Below are positions 17,793 to 25,918 of a stretch of 64,000 nucleotides of DNA, piece by piece. Source of the DNA: Flavobacteriales bacterium (GTDB taxonomy: Bacteria; Bacteroidota; Bacteroidia; Flavobacteriales; Flavobacteriaceae); the NCBI GenBank assembly GCA_011524905.1, contig WTJI01000044.1, positions 1-64,000 of the forward strand, in the 5' to 3' direction. Positions within the stretch are counted from its first letter, which is position 1. Every line of letters starts with the position of its first letter. The translations under genes and the position numbers were made by a program. The notes beneath the pieces were generated by a model, which did no database searches, was not told where the DNA came from, and saw nothing but the letters and a program-made list of their open reading frames with translations.

Positions 17793-18365
17793 TCAATTGG
17801 AGAGTTCCTCGGCCGCTGTAACTAATTCCGCATACCAAGCTTCACCAAATTTTCTAATTAGTGCGTCTTTAACAAACTCGTGAACACGAATTTTGTTTTG
17901 CTTCCCGAGCGTGCAAGCTGCGTTACAAATAGACCATTGATGGTAATTAACGGCTGTCATTTCGCGATACTTTTTTACACGAACAGGATACAAATGACAA
18001 GAAATGGGCTTATTTTCAGCAATAGCTCCTGCTTTATAAGCTTTTTCAATACCACATTGCGCGCTTCCATCAGAACCAAAAACAGTGTAAGCACATTCCT
18101 TTCCCGCCACCAAGGGAGTCTCTAAATCTCCGTCAAAACCAACAATGGCTGGTCCTTGGGCTTCAATTGCCGATTGGCCAGCTTGCGGAAGGAAAGGCTT
18201 GATCGCAGGCCAAGCAGTAGCTAAATATTGTGCCTCTTTTTTCTCCAATGGCGCACCAGCTTCTCCAGCAACACAACAAGCGCCTTTGCACTGACTCAAA
18301 TCACACGCAAATACTTCTTGTACGACTGACTCTGATACCAATGTGTCTTGAACCTGTATAATCAT
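17793..18365 (-). CDS. DUF3109 cysteine-rich protein
   Basis: A 190-residue cytoplasmic protein with the DUF3109 cysteine pattern: C21, C26, C30 and C31 (ACDLSQCKGACC), then single cysteines in ECAYTVF and AQCGIEK, ISCHLYPVRV, and ICNAACTLG. The pattern resembles CxxxCC zinc/iron-sulfur proteins of the YkgJ group, so metal binding is likely; the function is unknown. It is divergent from marC with 74 bp between them. Confidence 0.85.
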   Translation of the reverse strand: MIIQVQDTLVSESVVQEVFACDLSQCKGACCVAGEAGAPLEKKEAQYLATAWPAIKPFLPQAGQSAIEAQGPAIVGFDGDLETPLVAGKECAYTVFGSDGSAQCGIEKAYKAGAIAENKPISCHLYPVRVKKYREMTAVNYHQWSICNAACTLGKQNKIRVHEFVKDALIRKFGEAWYAELVTAAEELSN

Positions 18366-18401
18366 AGTAACAATATTGGGTAAAAATAAAGAGAATAACG
18401 C

Positions 18402-18409
18402 TAATTTTG
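18402..18409 (+). promoter_or_regulatory. -7 element of marC
   Basis: TAATTTTG is a perfect TAnnTTTG match 30 bp before the marC ATG. A TTG at 18376-18378 lies 23 bp upstream. Confidence 0.55.
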
Positions 18410-18439
18410 CAGCAATTTTAAACCCCTAACACATACCTT

Positions 18440-19009
18440 ATGTTTGATTTTAAAGAATTCTTTACGGCCGGTATGATCCTATTTGCTGTCATCGATATTA
18501 TCGGGAATATCCCTGTCATTATCAGTTTACGTGAAAAAGTGGGACATATTCAATCCGAGAAAGCGGCTCTCGTATCAGCGCTATTAATGATTGCTTTTTT
18601 ATTTTTAGGAGAGGAAATTTTGAATCTCATAGGGATTGATGTCAGTTCATTTGCTGTGGCTGGTTCTTTTGTAATTTTTCTTCTAGCCGTAGAAATGGTA
18701 TTGGGCATCAGTTTATTTAAAGGGGATGTTCCTGCATCGGCATCGGTTGTGCCATTGGCTTTTCCCATTATCGCTGGTGCTGGTACGCTAACGTCCATTT
18801 TATCCCTACGTGCCGAATATCATGTGATCAATATCATTTGTGCTATCGTTGTTAATGTGCTGGTCGTCTATGCCATTCTAAAGTCCTCTTCAATAATTGG
18901 TCGTTTCCTTGGGGAATCTGGTATTCAAATCATACGTAAAGTGTTTGGGATTGTTTTACTTGCCATTGCTGTTAAACTATTTGCCACCAACGTAGGGCAA
19001 TTGGTTTAA
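18440..19009 (+). CDS. MarC-family integral membrane protein
   Basis: A 189-residue protein with about six hydrophobic helices. The family pattern is visible: FFTAGMILFAVIDIIGNIPV at the N-terminus, a central VPLAFPIIAGAGTLTSIL containing the conserved PLxxPxxxGPG-like loop, and a C-terminal GxxxxRKVFGIVLLAIAVK helix. Despite the name, MarC proteins are not established multiple-antibiotic-resistance determinants, and their transport function is unknown. Confidence 0.9.
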   Translation: MFDFKEFFTAGMILFAVIDIIGNIPVIISLREKVGHIQSEKAALVSALLMIAFLFLGEEILNLIGIDVSSFAVAGSFVIFLLAVEMVLGISLFKGDVPASASVVPLAFPIIAGAGTLTSILSLRAEYHVINIICAIVVNVLVVYAILKSSSIIGRFLGESGIQIIRKVFGIVLLAIAVKLFATNVGQLV

Positions 19010-19038
19010 GCCATTTTTGTTTCATACTTTTACCCGAG

Positions 19039-19236
19039 ATGAAAAACTGGATTTATATATTTATGATAGCTGCTCTAGGCATGCTTGTGTTCAATCTTTT
19101 TCAAGTCAACTGGGAAGCGCCATTTGTCGGTAAAAGTGTGGTTGCTTGTATTGGAGTTTTGGCGGCTAGCTGCGCCTTGCTGCTATTGGTCCTGCTTCAA
19201 CGTTCTATTTTGATAGCCAAAAAACTAAAAAAGTAA
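19039..19236 (+). CDS. Small two-helix membrane protein
   Basis: A 65-residue hypothetical protein with two predicted transmembrane helices (about 3-22 and 32-55) and a basic C-terminal tail (LIAKKLKK). It lies 29 bp after marC on the same strand and 5 bp before the convergent CtpA gene. Its length, hydrophobic pattern and position favour a real gene. I do not recognise the family. Confidence 0.65.
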   Translation: MKNWIYIFMIAALGMLVFNLFQVNWEAPFVGKSVVACIGVLAASCALLLLVLLQRSILIAKKLKK

Positions 19237-19241
19237 GCTAT

Positions 19242-20825
19242 TTATTCGTCTGTGTTTTTTTGATGATTTAATGCCTTCTTCAAAAATGAGTCTTGCTGCA
19301 TTAATATCTTGATATGACAATTTTCGCCATATAATTGTAAACCCAAATAGGCTTTTATAGCATTTACGATGCGTTCTTTATTGGAAACTTGTAACGGAAT
19401 GCCATTGTTTTTGCAATAGGTCTTAAAGTCTTGTAGCCATCGTTTTTGATTGGCTAATGGCGTTTCCATAAACTCTTTTTCCTCAGGAAATTCAAAGTCT
19501 CCCCTATCTTGATCTAAAGTTGTGAATACAAAATGATTCATGAGATTGGAACGCAGCAAATAGTCATCCCATTGCTGATCCCGAGTGTTGGTGTTGGGCA
19601 CGTAAATATCAGGGTAAATACCCCCTCCGCCATAGACCTTTCGTCCCTTCGGTGTAAGAAAAGCTAATGAATCATTATAAGGTACATTTTCTTCGTCTGC
19701 CATCTCACCACTGTCGTAACGTTGGGTGATTTCATCATAATAAGCCGCCTTATTTTGGGTGTAGGGCCTTTGAATAGAACGACCCGTTGGAGTATAATAG
19801 CGGGCCGTTGTTAACCGTATGGCATCGCCATCACCCAGTGGTAGCTGTTGTTGTACCAGACCTTTGCCAAAGGTTCTCCTTCCGACTATCCAAGCACGGT
19901 CGTTATCTTGTAATGCTCCTGCAAGTACTTCGGCTGCAGAGGCAGATTGTTCATTGACTAATACATAAACCCCGCCTGTCTCAAATCCGCCGGTATCTGA
20001 CGCTACTGTGCGTTGACGCACCCCTTTGTTACTCTCTGTAATGACTATCGGTAGATTTTCTTCCAAAAAAACATCTGCTATCCGTTGTGCTTGTATCAAA
20101 TAACCACCTGGATTGTCTCGTAAATCTAAAATCAAATTTTCCGTTTCGTATAGATCAAACGATTTTAATGCAGCAATAAATTCATCATAGGTAGTACTGG
20201 CAAAGCGATTTATCTTGATGTATCCTGTGCTTTGACTAACAGAAAAAGCTGCATTGACACTTTTAATTGGAACTTCACCTCTTTGGATGGGTAAAACAAA
20301 AAGCGAGTCTGTTTGTGGCCTGTAAAACTCAAGGGCCACTTCGCTCTCTGGGACTCCTTTGAGCTTAGAAACAATTTGGTTGCTATTCAGCCCTTGGCTG
20401 TATAAAGTATCTTGATCGGCTTTAAGAATTCGATCTCCAGGCAAAACTCCAGCAGCTTCACTGGGGCCCCCTTCTAGCACGCGAACCACCGAAACAGTAT
20501 CGCCTACCATGTAGAAACTCACACCAATACCAACAAAGTTTCCCTGCATAGTTTCTGCTATAGATTGGCGCTCTTCGTTTGGTATAAATACGGTGTGGGG
20601 ATCTAAACGACCAATAATTTCTTGAATAACTTCTGTTGACAAACTATCAATGTCAACTTTATCTACATAACGCTCTCCCACATATCGCATCAATCGGTTT
20701 AATTTGGCTTGAGCCTTTCCATTTTCAGAAGAAAACCAAATGTTTTTTTCCCAACGGGTACCCCAAAAAAAACCTGTAATTAATGCTAAGATTAGGATAC
20801 ATAGCATATAAAGCGTATTTCTCAT
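19242..20825 (-). CDS. S41-family C-terminal processing protease (CtpA type)
   Basis: A 527-residue protein with an N-terminal signal anchor (residues 4-21), a PDZ domain near 90-175 (GVSFYMVGDTVSVVRVLEGG, AGVLPGDRIL) and the S41 catalytic core: ILDLRDNPGGY at 232-242, the nucleophile region NEQSASAAEV at 291-300, and Lys321 in RTFGKGLVQ. It would cleave periplasmic or lipoprotein substrates near their C-termini. It is translationally coupled to the upstream dCMP deaminase gene by an ATGA overlap, though a functional link is unclear. Confidence 0.92.
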   Translation of the reverse strand: MRNTLYMLCILILALITGFFWGTRWEKNIWFSSENGKAQAKLNRLMRYVGERYVDKVDIDSLSTEVIQEIIGRLDPHTVFIPNEERQSIAETMQGNFVGIGVSFYMVGDTVSVVRVLEGGPSEAAGVLPGDRILKADQDTLYSQGLNSNQIVSKLKGVPESEVALEFYRPQTDSLFVLPIQRGEVPIKSVNAAFSVSQSTGYIKINRFASTTYDEFIAALKSFDLYETENLILDLRDNPGGYLIQAQRIADVFLEENLPIVITESNKGVRQRTVASDTGGFETGGVYVLVNEQSASAAEVLAGALQDNDRAWIVGRRTFGKGLVQQQLPLGDGDAIRLTTARYYTPTGRSIQRPYTQNKAAYYDEITQRYDSGEMADEENVPYNDSLAFLTPKGRKVYGGGGIYPDIYVPNTNTRDQQWDDYLLRSNLMNHFVFTTLDQDRGDFEFPEEKEFMETPLANQKRWLQDFKTYCKNNGIPLQVSNKERIVNAIKAYLGLQLYGENCHIKILMQQDSFLKKALNHQKNTDE

Positions 20826-21268
20826 GAGCTACTTTTGGTTTCGTTTGGTGTAACCACAAGTTGCTCGACGAGAACACCAGCACGTTGTAAAAAATCGACC
20901 CCAGAAAGGTCTCTGTAAGCTTTTGAATAAACCACTCTTGTGATACCGGATTGATGAATCAACTTACTGCATTCTCTACAGGGTGACAAGGTAATATAAA
21001 GTGTTGCGCCCGCACATGATTGTGTAGATGCAGCTACCTTTAAAATCGCATTGGCTTCTGCATGCAAAACATACCATTTGGTATAGTGATCTTCATCTTC
21101 ACAAACGTTTTCAAATCCCGAGGGAGTTCCATTATATCCATCCGAAATTATCATACGATCTTTTACAATCAAGGCACCCACTTTTTTACGCTCACAATAG
21201 GAAAGTTGCCCCCATGTTTGAGCCATTTCAAGGTAGGCCTGATCATATTTTCGCTGCTTGTTCGTCAT
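20822..21268 (-). CDS. dCMP deaminase (ComEB-like)
   Basis: A 148-residue zinc deaminase. The motif H69-A-E71 and C97-C100 (SPCREC) bind zinc, with Glu71 as the proton shuttle. The GYNGTPSGFENVCED segment is typical for dCMP deaminases and ComEB. It converts dCMP to dUMP, supplying thymidylate synthesis. Its stop overlaps the start of the protease gene by 4 bp. With dgt and nrdAB nearby, it is a third gene affecting deoxynucleotide balance. Confidence 0.92.
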   Translation of the reverse strand: MTNKQRKYDQAYLEMAQTWGQLSYCERKKVGALIVKDRMIISDGYNGTPSGFENVCEDEDHYTKWYVLHAEANAILKVAASTQSCAGATLYITLSPCRECSKLIHQSGITRVVYSKAYRDLSGVDFLQRAGVLVEQLVVTPNETKSSS

Positions 21269-21312
21269 GGGTGGCTAAGATACAAGTATTTGAACTGTCA
21301 ATTTTTAAAATT

Positions 21313-21885
21313 TTAGAGGGGCCAATTTTGCAATGTCATTTCCAATGCCTGCGAAGCGATCATGGCGCCAGCCACGAGTTTCCATTTTTCCTTTGGCATT
21401 GAAAAAACCGCAACCAAAAGCCAAGCTACACATAGCACACCAATAATAATAACTATTTGTGCACCTTCCACACCCAATGCAAAAGAAAGAAGTGCCGTAG
21501 TGGCTTGTTCCTCAGGAACAATCATACCAAAATATCGACTAAAACCAAATCCATGAACAATCCCAAAAATAAAAATCAAACCACTTAAATATCGCTGTGA
21601 ACGCGCTGCTGAGGTTCCTGTAATCAAAGGCACGCAGGCTATCAATATGGATAGTGGAATGAAAAATTCTATCCATCTGGCAGATGGATTGATCTCAAAA
21701 TAATAATTGCCAACCAAGGAAAGGGTATGCCCTACAGTAAATAATGTTGTCCACCACAATAACTGGCGGGCATCTTTAAATTGAAATGGGATCGTAAATG
21801 CCGAAATAAAAAATAGGTGATCCAAGGCCTGGGGGTCTAACACATGCCCGAATCCTAACTTAAAAAACAATTCAATCGATTCCAT
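21313..21885 (-). CDS. HupE/UreJ-family membrane protein
   Basis: A 190-residue protein with about six hydrophobic helices and the family segments LGFGHVLDPQALDHLFFISA near the start, FTVGHTLSLVG in the middle and HGFGFSRYFG. The repeated His-containing HxLD/GHT/HGFGF motifs are typical of HupE/UreJ proteins, which are linked to nickel or other metal supply. No hydrogenase or urease genes are in the window, so its function here is open. It follows the DnaJ-domain gene by 11 bp. Confidence 0.85.
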   Translation of the reverse strand: MESIELFFKLGFGHVLDPQALDHLFFISAFTIPFQFKDARQLLWWTTLFTVGHTLSLVGNYYFEINPSARWIEFFIPLSILIACVPLITGTSAARSQRYLSGLIFIFGIVHGFGFSRYFGMIVPEEQATTALLSFALGVEGAQIVIIIGVLCVAWLLVAVFSMPKEKWKLVAGAMIASQALEMTLQNWPL

Positions 21886-21896
21886 AGTAAATCAAA

Positions 21897-22613
21897 TTAA
21901 AATCCCCGCTTTTTTTTGAGTGCCTCGTAGGCTTCTTGAATTTGGATAAATTTTTGTTGCGCACCTTTTTTTAATGCTTCATCCTCTGTCTTGATTCGAT
22001 CGGGGTGATACTTTTTTACTTTATCACGATAGGCTTTTTTAATCTGACTATCTGTAGCATCAGAAGGGATTTCTAAAATCTTGTAAGCTTGGTCTGTTTC
22101 TTTAATAAACATCGCTTTGATACTGCTAAAATCTTGAGAACGCAAACGAAGAGCAGCAGCAATTTGTTTCAATATCTCCAACTCACTTTCAGATATTTGA
22201 CCATCTGCTTGGGCAATGCCAAATAAAAAATGTAAAATTTGAACCCGTGTTGGGTAAACGGTTGCGCGCGCTAATGTCATAGCAAGCTCGCTTAGACTTT
22301 GTGTTTCTTTTTTAATCTCTTGATTGAAAATCTGAAAGATTTCGCTGGCACGATCTGCACCGTATTGGCCAATAAAATAATTGCGAACATAGCGAAGCTC
22401 TTCTGACCGAATGGCACCATCAGCTTTTATGACTAAAGCGGCTAATGACAGCAGTTTGAGCTCGAAGGAACCCTTGTCCAAACTACTTCCTGGTCTGCGG
22501 AGTATTTCTGCTTGAAAGGAAGTTTGTTCGAGTAAACTCCCTAAAAAAAATCCCATCAGGGCTCCAGGAAACCGATAAAACATATACCCAACCAGGGCAG
22601 CAATCCATTTCAT
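21897..22613 (-). CDS. TerB and DnaJ domain co-chaperone (DjlA-like)
   Basis: A 238-residue protein. Residues 3-26 form a Gly-rich membrane helix, residues about 45-150 form a TerB-like helical domain (LLSLAALVIKADGAIRSEEL, FGIAQADGQISESELEIL), and the C-terminal 65 residues are a J domain with the HPD motif (KKYHPDRI). The order membrane helix-TerB-J domain is that of DjlA, a membrane-anchored partner of DnaK. It is divergent from the bacilliredoxin gene. Confidence 0.88.
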   Translation of the reverse strand: MKWIAALVGYMFYRFPGALMGFFLGSLLEQTSFQAEILRRPGSSLDKGSFELKLLSLAALVIKADGAIRSEELRYVRNYFIGQYGADRASEIFQIFNQEIKKETQSLSELAMTLARATVYPTRVQILHFLFGIAQADGQISESELEILKQIAAALRLRSQDFSSIKAMFIKETDQAYKILEIPSDATDSQIKKAYRDKVKKYHPDRIKTEDEALKKGAQQKFIQIQEAYEALKKKRGF

Positions 22614-22709
22614 AAAATGATTGTTAGGTGTTACAAAGGAATAATTTAATTAAGCAATAGCCCTAGAATTTCAAAAAAAAATGAAGAAGCAAATCCCAAC
22701 CTAACTTTA

Positions 22710-22717
22710 TATATTTG
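22710..22717 (+). promoter_or_regulatory. -7 element of the bacilliredoxin gene
   Basis: TATATTTG is a perfect TAnnTTTG match 17 bp before the ATG at 22735. No clear -33 TTG was found. Confidence 0.55.
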
Positions 22718-22734
22718 CCAAAAAAATAATAGAT

Positions 22735-23145
22735 ATGTATCCAGCAGAAATTGTAAAGCCCATGCGCGAAGAATTAACAGCCATAGGGTTTGAAGAATTG
22801 TGTGAAGTTGCCGATGTTGACCAGGCCCTAGCTAAAAAGGGAACCAGCTTGGTTGTTGTAAATTCTGTTTGTGGTTGTGCGGCTGCCAATGCTCGGCCTG
22901 CGGTTCGTTTGTCGCTTGGTCAGGACAAAAAACCCGATCACTTATTTACTGTTTTTGCAGGTGTTGATCGCGAAGCAACAGATGCGGCTCGCTCTAAAAT
23001 GATTCCTTTTCCGCCCTCCTCTCCCAGCATTGCCTTGTTCAAAGATGGAGAGTTAGTGCACATGATTGAAAGACACCATATAGAGGGAAGACCAGCCGAA
23101 ATGATTGCCGATAACCTGCAATCTGCCTACAGCGAACACTGCTAA
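22735..23145 (+). CDS. BrxA/BrxB-family bacilliredoxin
   Basis: A 136-residue thioredoxin-fold protein with the family's CGC motif (C46-G47-C48, in NSVCGCAAANARPA) and the conserved N-terminus MYPAEIVKPMREEL. In Firmicutes these proteins remove bacillithiol from mixed disulfides (YphP/YqiW). Bacteroidota also make bacillithiol-like thiols in some lineages, so a debacillithiolation or general disulfide role is likely. It lies 10 bp before plsC. Confidence 0.93.
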   Translation: MYPAEIVKPMREELTAIGFEELCEVADVDQALAKKGTSLVVVNSVCGCAAANARPAVRLSLGQDKKPDHLFTVFAGVDREATDAARSKMIPFPPSSPSIALFKDGELVHMIERHHIEGRPAEMIADNLQSAYSEHC

Positions 23146-23155
23146 ACTTATTGCT

Positions 23156-23905
23156 TTGAAAAAAGCACTTGCCCTCCCCTTTTCTATACTGTACTACGGT
23201 TGCTTTGGTTTGGCTTTGTTTCTTTTTCACGGTATTCAAGTAATCAGTCTTCGCATATTTGGGTATCAGGCTCACAAAACGAGTGTGGATGTATTAAACT
23301 GGGTGCTGCTGCGATGTTTAAACTTACTGGGGACACGCATTCACTTACACAACCTCCCTAAACTCAATCCGAGCCAGCCTTACATTATTGTTGCCAATCA
23401 CCAAAGTACCTATGATATTCCACCACTAATATGGTATTTACGCCAATGTCACCCAAAATTTATAAGTAAAATAGAACTTGGAAGTGGTATTCCCAGTATT
23501 TCCTACAATCTCAAAAATGGAGGTTCAGTATTGATCAACAGAAAAGAAAAAACCAAGGCCCTGGATGCTATCAAAAAATTTGCGCAAAATGTTAGAAAAA
23601 ATAACTGGTCTGTGGTCATATTTGCTGAAGGGACAAGAAGTAGGGATGGGCAACCAAAAGCCTTTCAAAAAGGGGGGCTTTTGACACTTTTTGAGCAAAT
23701 TCCAGAAGCGAAAATTCTACCAGTAAGTATTGGTAATTCTTGGAAACTGAGCCGATACAATTATTTTCCTATGCCCTTGGCTGTATCCTTGGATATTATG
23801 TTTCATCCCATTACAGCCATCAATACGCAAAATCCTGAAGCAACGGTAACAGAATTAGAAAGTGTAATACATGAGGGTGTGCATCAACTTCAAACATCTG
23901 CTTAA
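23156..23905 (+). CDS. plsC: 1-acyl-sn-glycerol-3-phosphate acyltransferase
   Basis: A 249-residue membrane-associated acyltransferase when translated from TTG 23156 (MKKALALPFS). A hydrophobic N-terminus precedes the catalytic HxxxxD motif at H82-D87 (NHQSTYD) and the substrate motif FAEGTRSRDG. It adds the second acyl chain in phosphatidic acid synthesis. No ATG lies near this start, and the open frame upstream overlaps the bacilliredoxin gene, so TTG is my best choice. The stop overlaps the convergent histidine kinase by 4 bp. Confidence 0.88.
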   Translation: MKKALALPFSILYYGCFGLALFLFHGIQVISLRIFGYQAHKTSVDVLNWVLLRCLNLLGTRIHLHNLPKLNPSQPYIIVANHQSTYDIPPLIWYLRQCHPKFISKIELGSGIPSISYNLKNGGSVLINRKEKTKALDAIKKFAQNVRKNNWSVVIFAEGTRSRDGQPKAFQKGGLLTLFEQIPEAKILPVSIGNSWKLSRYNYFPMPLAVSLDIMFHPITAINTQNPEATVTELESVIHEGVHQLQTSA

Positions 23906-25377
23906 CTCTTTTTTGTTACTGGCAAAGCAATAATGAAAGTGGTACCTTTTTTAGGATTGGGCCGGTAGTTGATCGTTCCATTGTGAGACTGTATGATATT
24001 ACTAACAATACCAAGCCCCAAGCCCATACCTTTTGACTTGGTTGTGAATTTAGGTTCAAAAATCTTGTCTCTATTTTCTTCTGCAATGCCTTGACCGTTA
24101 TCTGAAATACGAACAATAGCTTTTTCTTGTTGTGCAAGAATCTGGACTTTGATAATAGGGTTTAGATCTGCTTCAACAGACTGAATACCGTTTTGAATCA
24201 AATTGGTCATCACCCGAATCCATTGCGTTCGATCTAATTCAACATCAAGTGATTCTTTATCGCTTTCAAAACGAATATCAACTTGCTCAAAAACAGCAAT
24301 TGCTCGCTGTGTTAGGGCTACAATATCATTGGTTTGCAGTTGGGCCTTAGGAAGTGTTGCATAATCTGAAAAAGCACTAGCTACCTGACTCATAGTATCA
24401 ATCTGATTTATGAGCATTGCAGAAAATTCATCGATTTTAGTCTTAAAATTAGGATCATTAGGATCAATTCGACGTTGGAAACTTTGCACAGTAAGACGCA
24501 TGGGGGTAAGTGGATTTTTAATTTCATGGGCAACTTGTCGGGCCATTTCTTGCCATGCCTGCTCCCGCTCGGTTTTGGCCAATCGTTCTGCACTTTCCTC
24601 CAAATCATCAATCATTTTGTTGTAAGAATTTACCAAACCTTCTATTTCACGGGTGGCGTGTTCTAGATGGATTTTTTTGTTCCTGGTCAAAAAACCTGTC
24701 TGACCAATTAGCGTCCGTAGTTGATCCAATGAACGGGTAACGTAGCGAGAAATGAAATACGCAAAAAAAATAGCGACCACTAACATAATCAAATAGACTT
24801 GATACAGTCGCTGCAAAAATGTATTCAATTCATTTTCAGCAAAAGACACATCTTCAAAGTATGGAAAAAACAATAGCGCGTAGGGAAGTCCACTTTCTGT
24901 CTTTAAAACACTGTAAGATGACTGGAATTTCCCTATCTCTTCGTTACTGTCTTCTAAGATTCTAGCGCCGTCTTTTTCTCGTATACGAGACACCAAGTTG
25001 GGACTGATTTTATAATCATTAGCTATGATTTTCAGCGGGGTGAAGGTCACAAAAAGCGGGTCGCCTTTTAAGTCAAATAATGAAAATTCAACTTTATGAA
25101 TCTTGGTAATTGCAGACAAATCGGCTTCGTATTGACTCCACACTGAATCTGTAGCTGTTTCCAAACGATATTTTTTTACTAAAAAATTGAGTTGGCGACG
25201 GATTTGGTTTTCCTTGCGGTCCAATCGAAATCGGTTGTAATCATCTGCTTTGGCTTGGTACTGAATATAGGTAGCTCCCAAAATGAGCATACAGGCAACA
25301 AAAACCAATAATATCATCGACAAGAACAAACGTGTTCGTAGCGATAGACGTTGGTTTAAGACTGCACGCATGTTCAT
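23902..25377 (-). CDS. NtrY-like sensor histidine kinase
   Basis: A 491-residue membrane kinase. Transmembrane helices at about 18-38 and 191-212 flank a 150-residue periplasmic sensor region. A HAMP linker follows, then a HisKA domain with phosphorylatable His284 (VAHEIKNPLTPMRL), and a HATPase domain with NLIQNGIQSV, DNGQGI and GMGLGLGIV. No response regulator is adjacent, so the partner is elsewhere. It begins 3 bp after hemJ, so it is probably cotranscribed with hemJ and the VPS10 gene upstream. Confidence 0.92.
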   Translation of the reverse strand: MNMRAVLNQRLSLRTRLFLSMILLVFVACMLILGATYIQYQAKADDYNRFRLDRKENQIRRQLNFLVKKYRLETATDSVWSQYEADLSAITKIHKVEFSLFDLKGDPLFVTFTPLKIIANDYKISPNLVSRIREKDGARILEDSNEEIGKFQSSYSVLKTESGLPYALLFFPYFEDVSFAENELNTFLQRLYQVYLIMLVVAIFFAYFISRYVTRSLDQLRTLIGQTGFLTRNKKIHLEHATREIEGLVNSYNKMIDDLEESAERLAKTEREQAWQEMARQVAHEIKNPLTPMRLTVQSFQRRIDPNDPNFKTKIDEFSAMLINQIDTMSQVASAFSDYATLPKAQLQTNDIVALTQRAIAVFEQVDIRFESDKESLDVELDRTQWIRVMTNLIQNGIQSVEADLNPIIKVQILAQQEKAIVRISDNGQGIAEENRDKIFEPKFTTKSKGMGLGLGIVSNIIQSHNGTINYRPNPKKGTTFIIALPVTKKS

Positions 25378-25380
25378 AGT

Positions 25381-25917
25381 CTAGTCTTTTCGGTACTTTT
25401 TATAAACTCGAATACCTAACATCAAAAGCATGGCTAATATTAGTAATCCCGCTATTCCAAAAATCCAATGAAAACTGCTTTTCAGAATCACCAAAAAAAC
25501 GACAGCAAACAAGATCAATGTTGCCCCCTCATTCCAAACACGCATGAAAGTGGCTGAATAACGAAACTTTAGATTCTGCATCTGTTGAAACATTTGGTGG
25601 GTCTTTAAATGGTAGGCAAACAACAACAAGACAAAACTCAATTTAATCCACATCCAAGACTGAGTCAGCCAGCTGGGCATTAAATACAATAAACCCAACG
25701 CAAAAAAAGTGGCCAACACTGCCGAGGGCCAGGTAATTATGTACCAAAGCCGATAAGCCATTAATCGCATTTGTTGACTCAAAATATCCTTCTCTGGCTG
25801 TGACTTATTCTGCGCTTCTATCCAATATATTAATAGCCGAGGCATATAAAAAAGCCCTGCGAACCAAGTTGTTACAAAGATCAAATGCAGGGCTTTTATA
25901 TAGTTGTAATAGGTCAC
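25381..25917 (-). CDS. hemJ: Protoporphyrinogen IX oxidase, HemJ type
   Basis: A 178-residue membrane protein with four hydrophobic helices and the HemJ N-terminus YIKALHLIFVTTWFAGLFYM, including the conserved His11. Another signature, AYRLWYIITWPSAVLATFF, follows. HemJ oxidises protoporphyrinogen IX to protoporphyrin IX, the step between HemF and HemH, both encoded within 11 kb. The start is GTG, one base after the upstream VPS10 stop (TAAAGTG), which suggests translational coupling. Confidence 0.88.
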   Translation of the reverse strand: MTYYNYIKALHLIFVTTWFAGLFYMPRLLIYWIEAQNKSQPEKDILSQQMRLMAYRLWYIITWPSAVLATFFALGLLYLMPSWLTQSWMWIKLSFVLLLFAYHLKTHQMFQQMQNLKFRYSATFMRVWNEGATLILFAVVFLVILKSSFHWIFGIAGLLILAMLLMLGIRVYKKYRKD

Positions 25918-25918
25918 T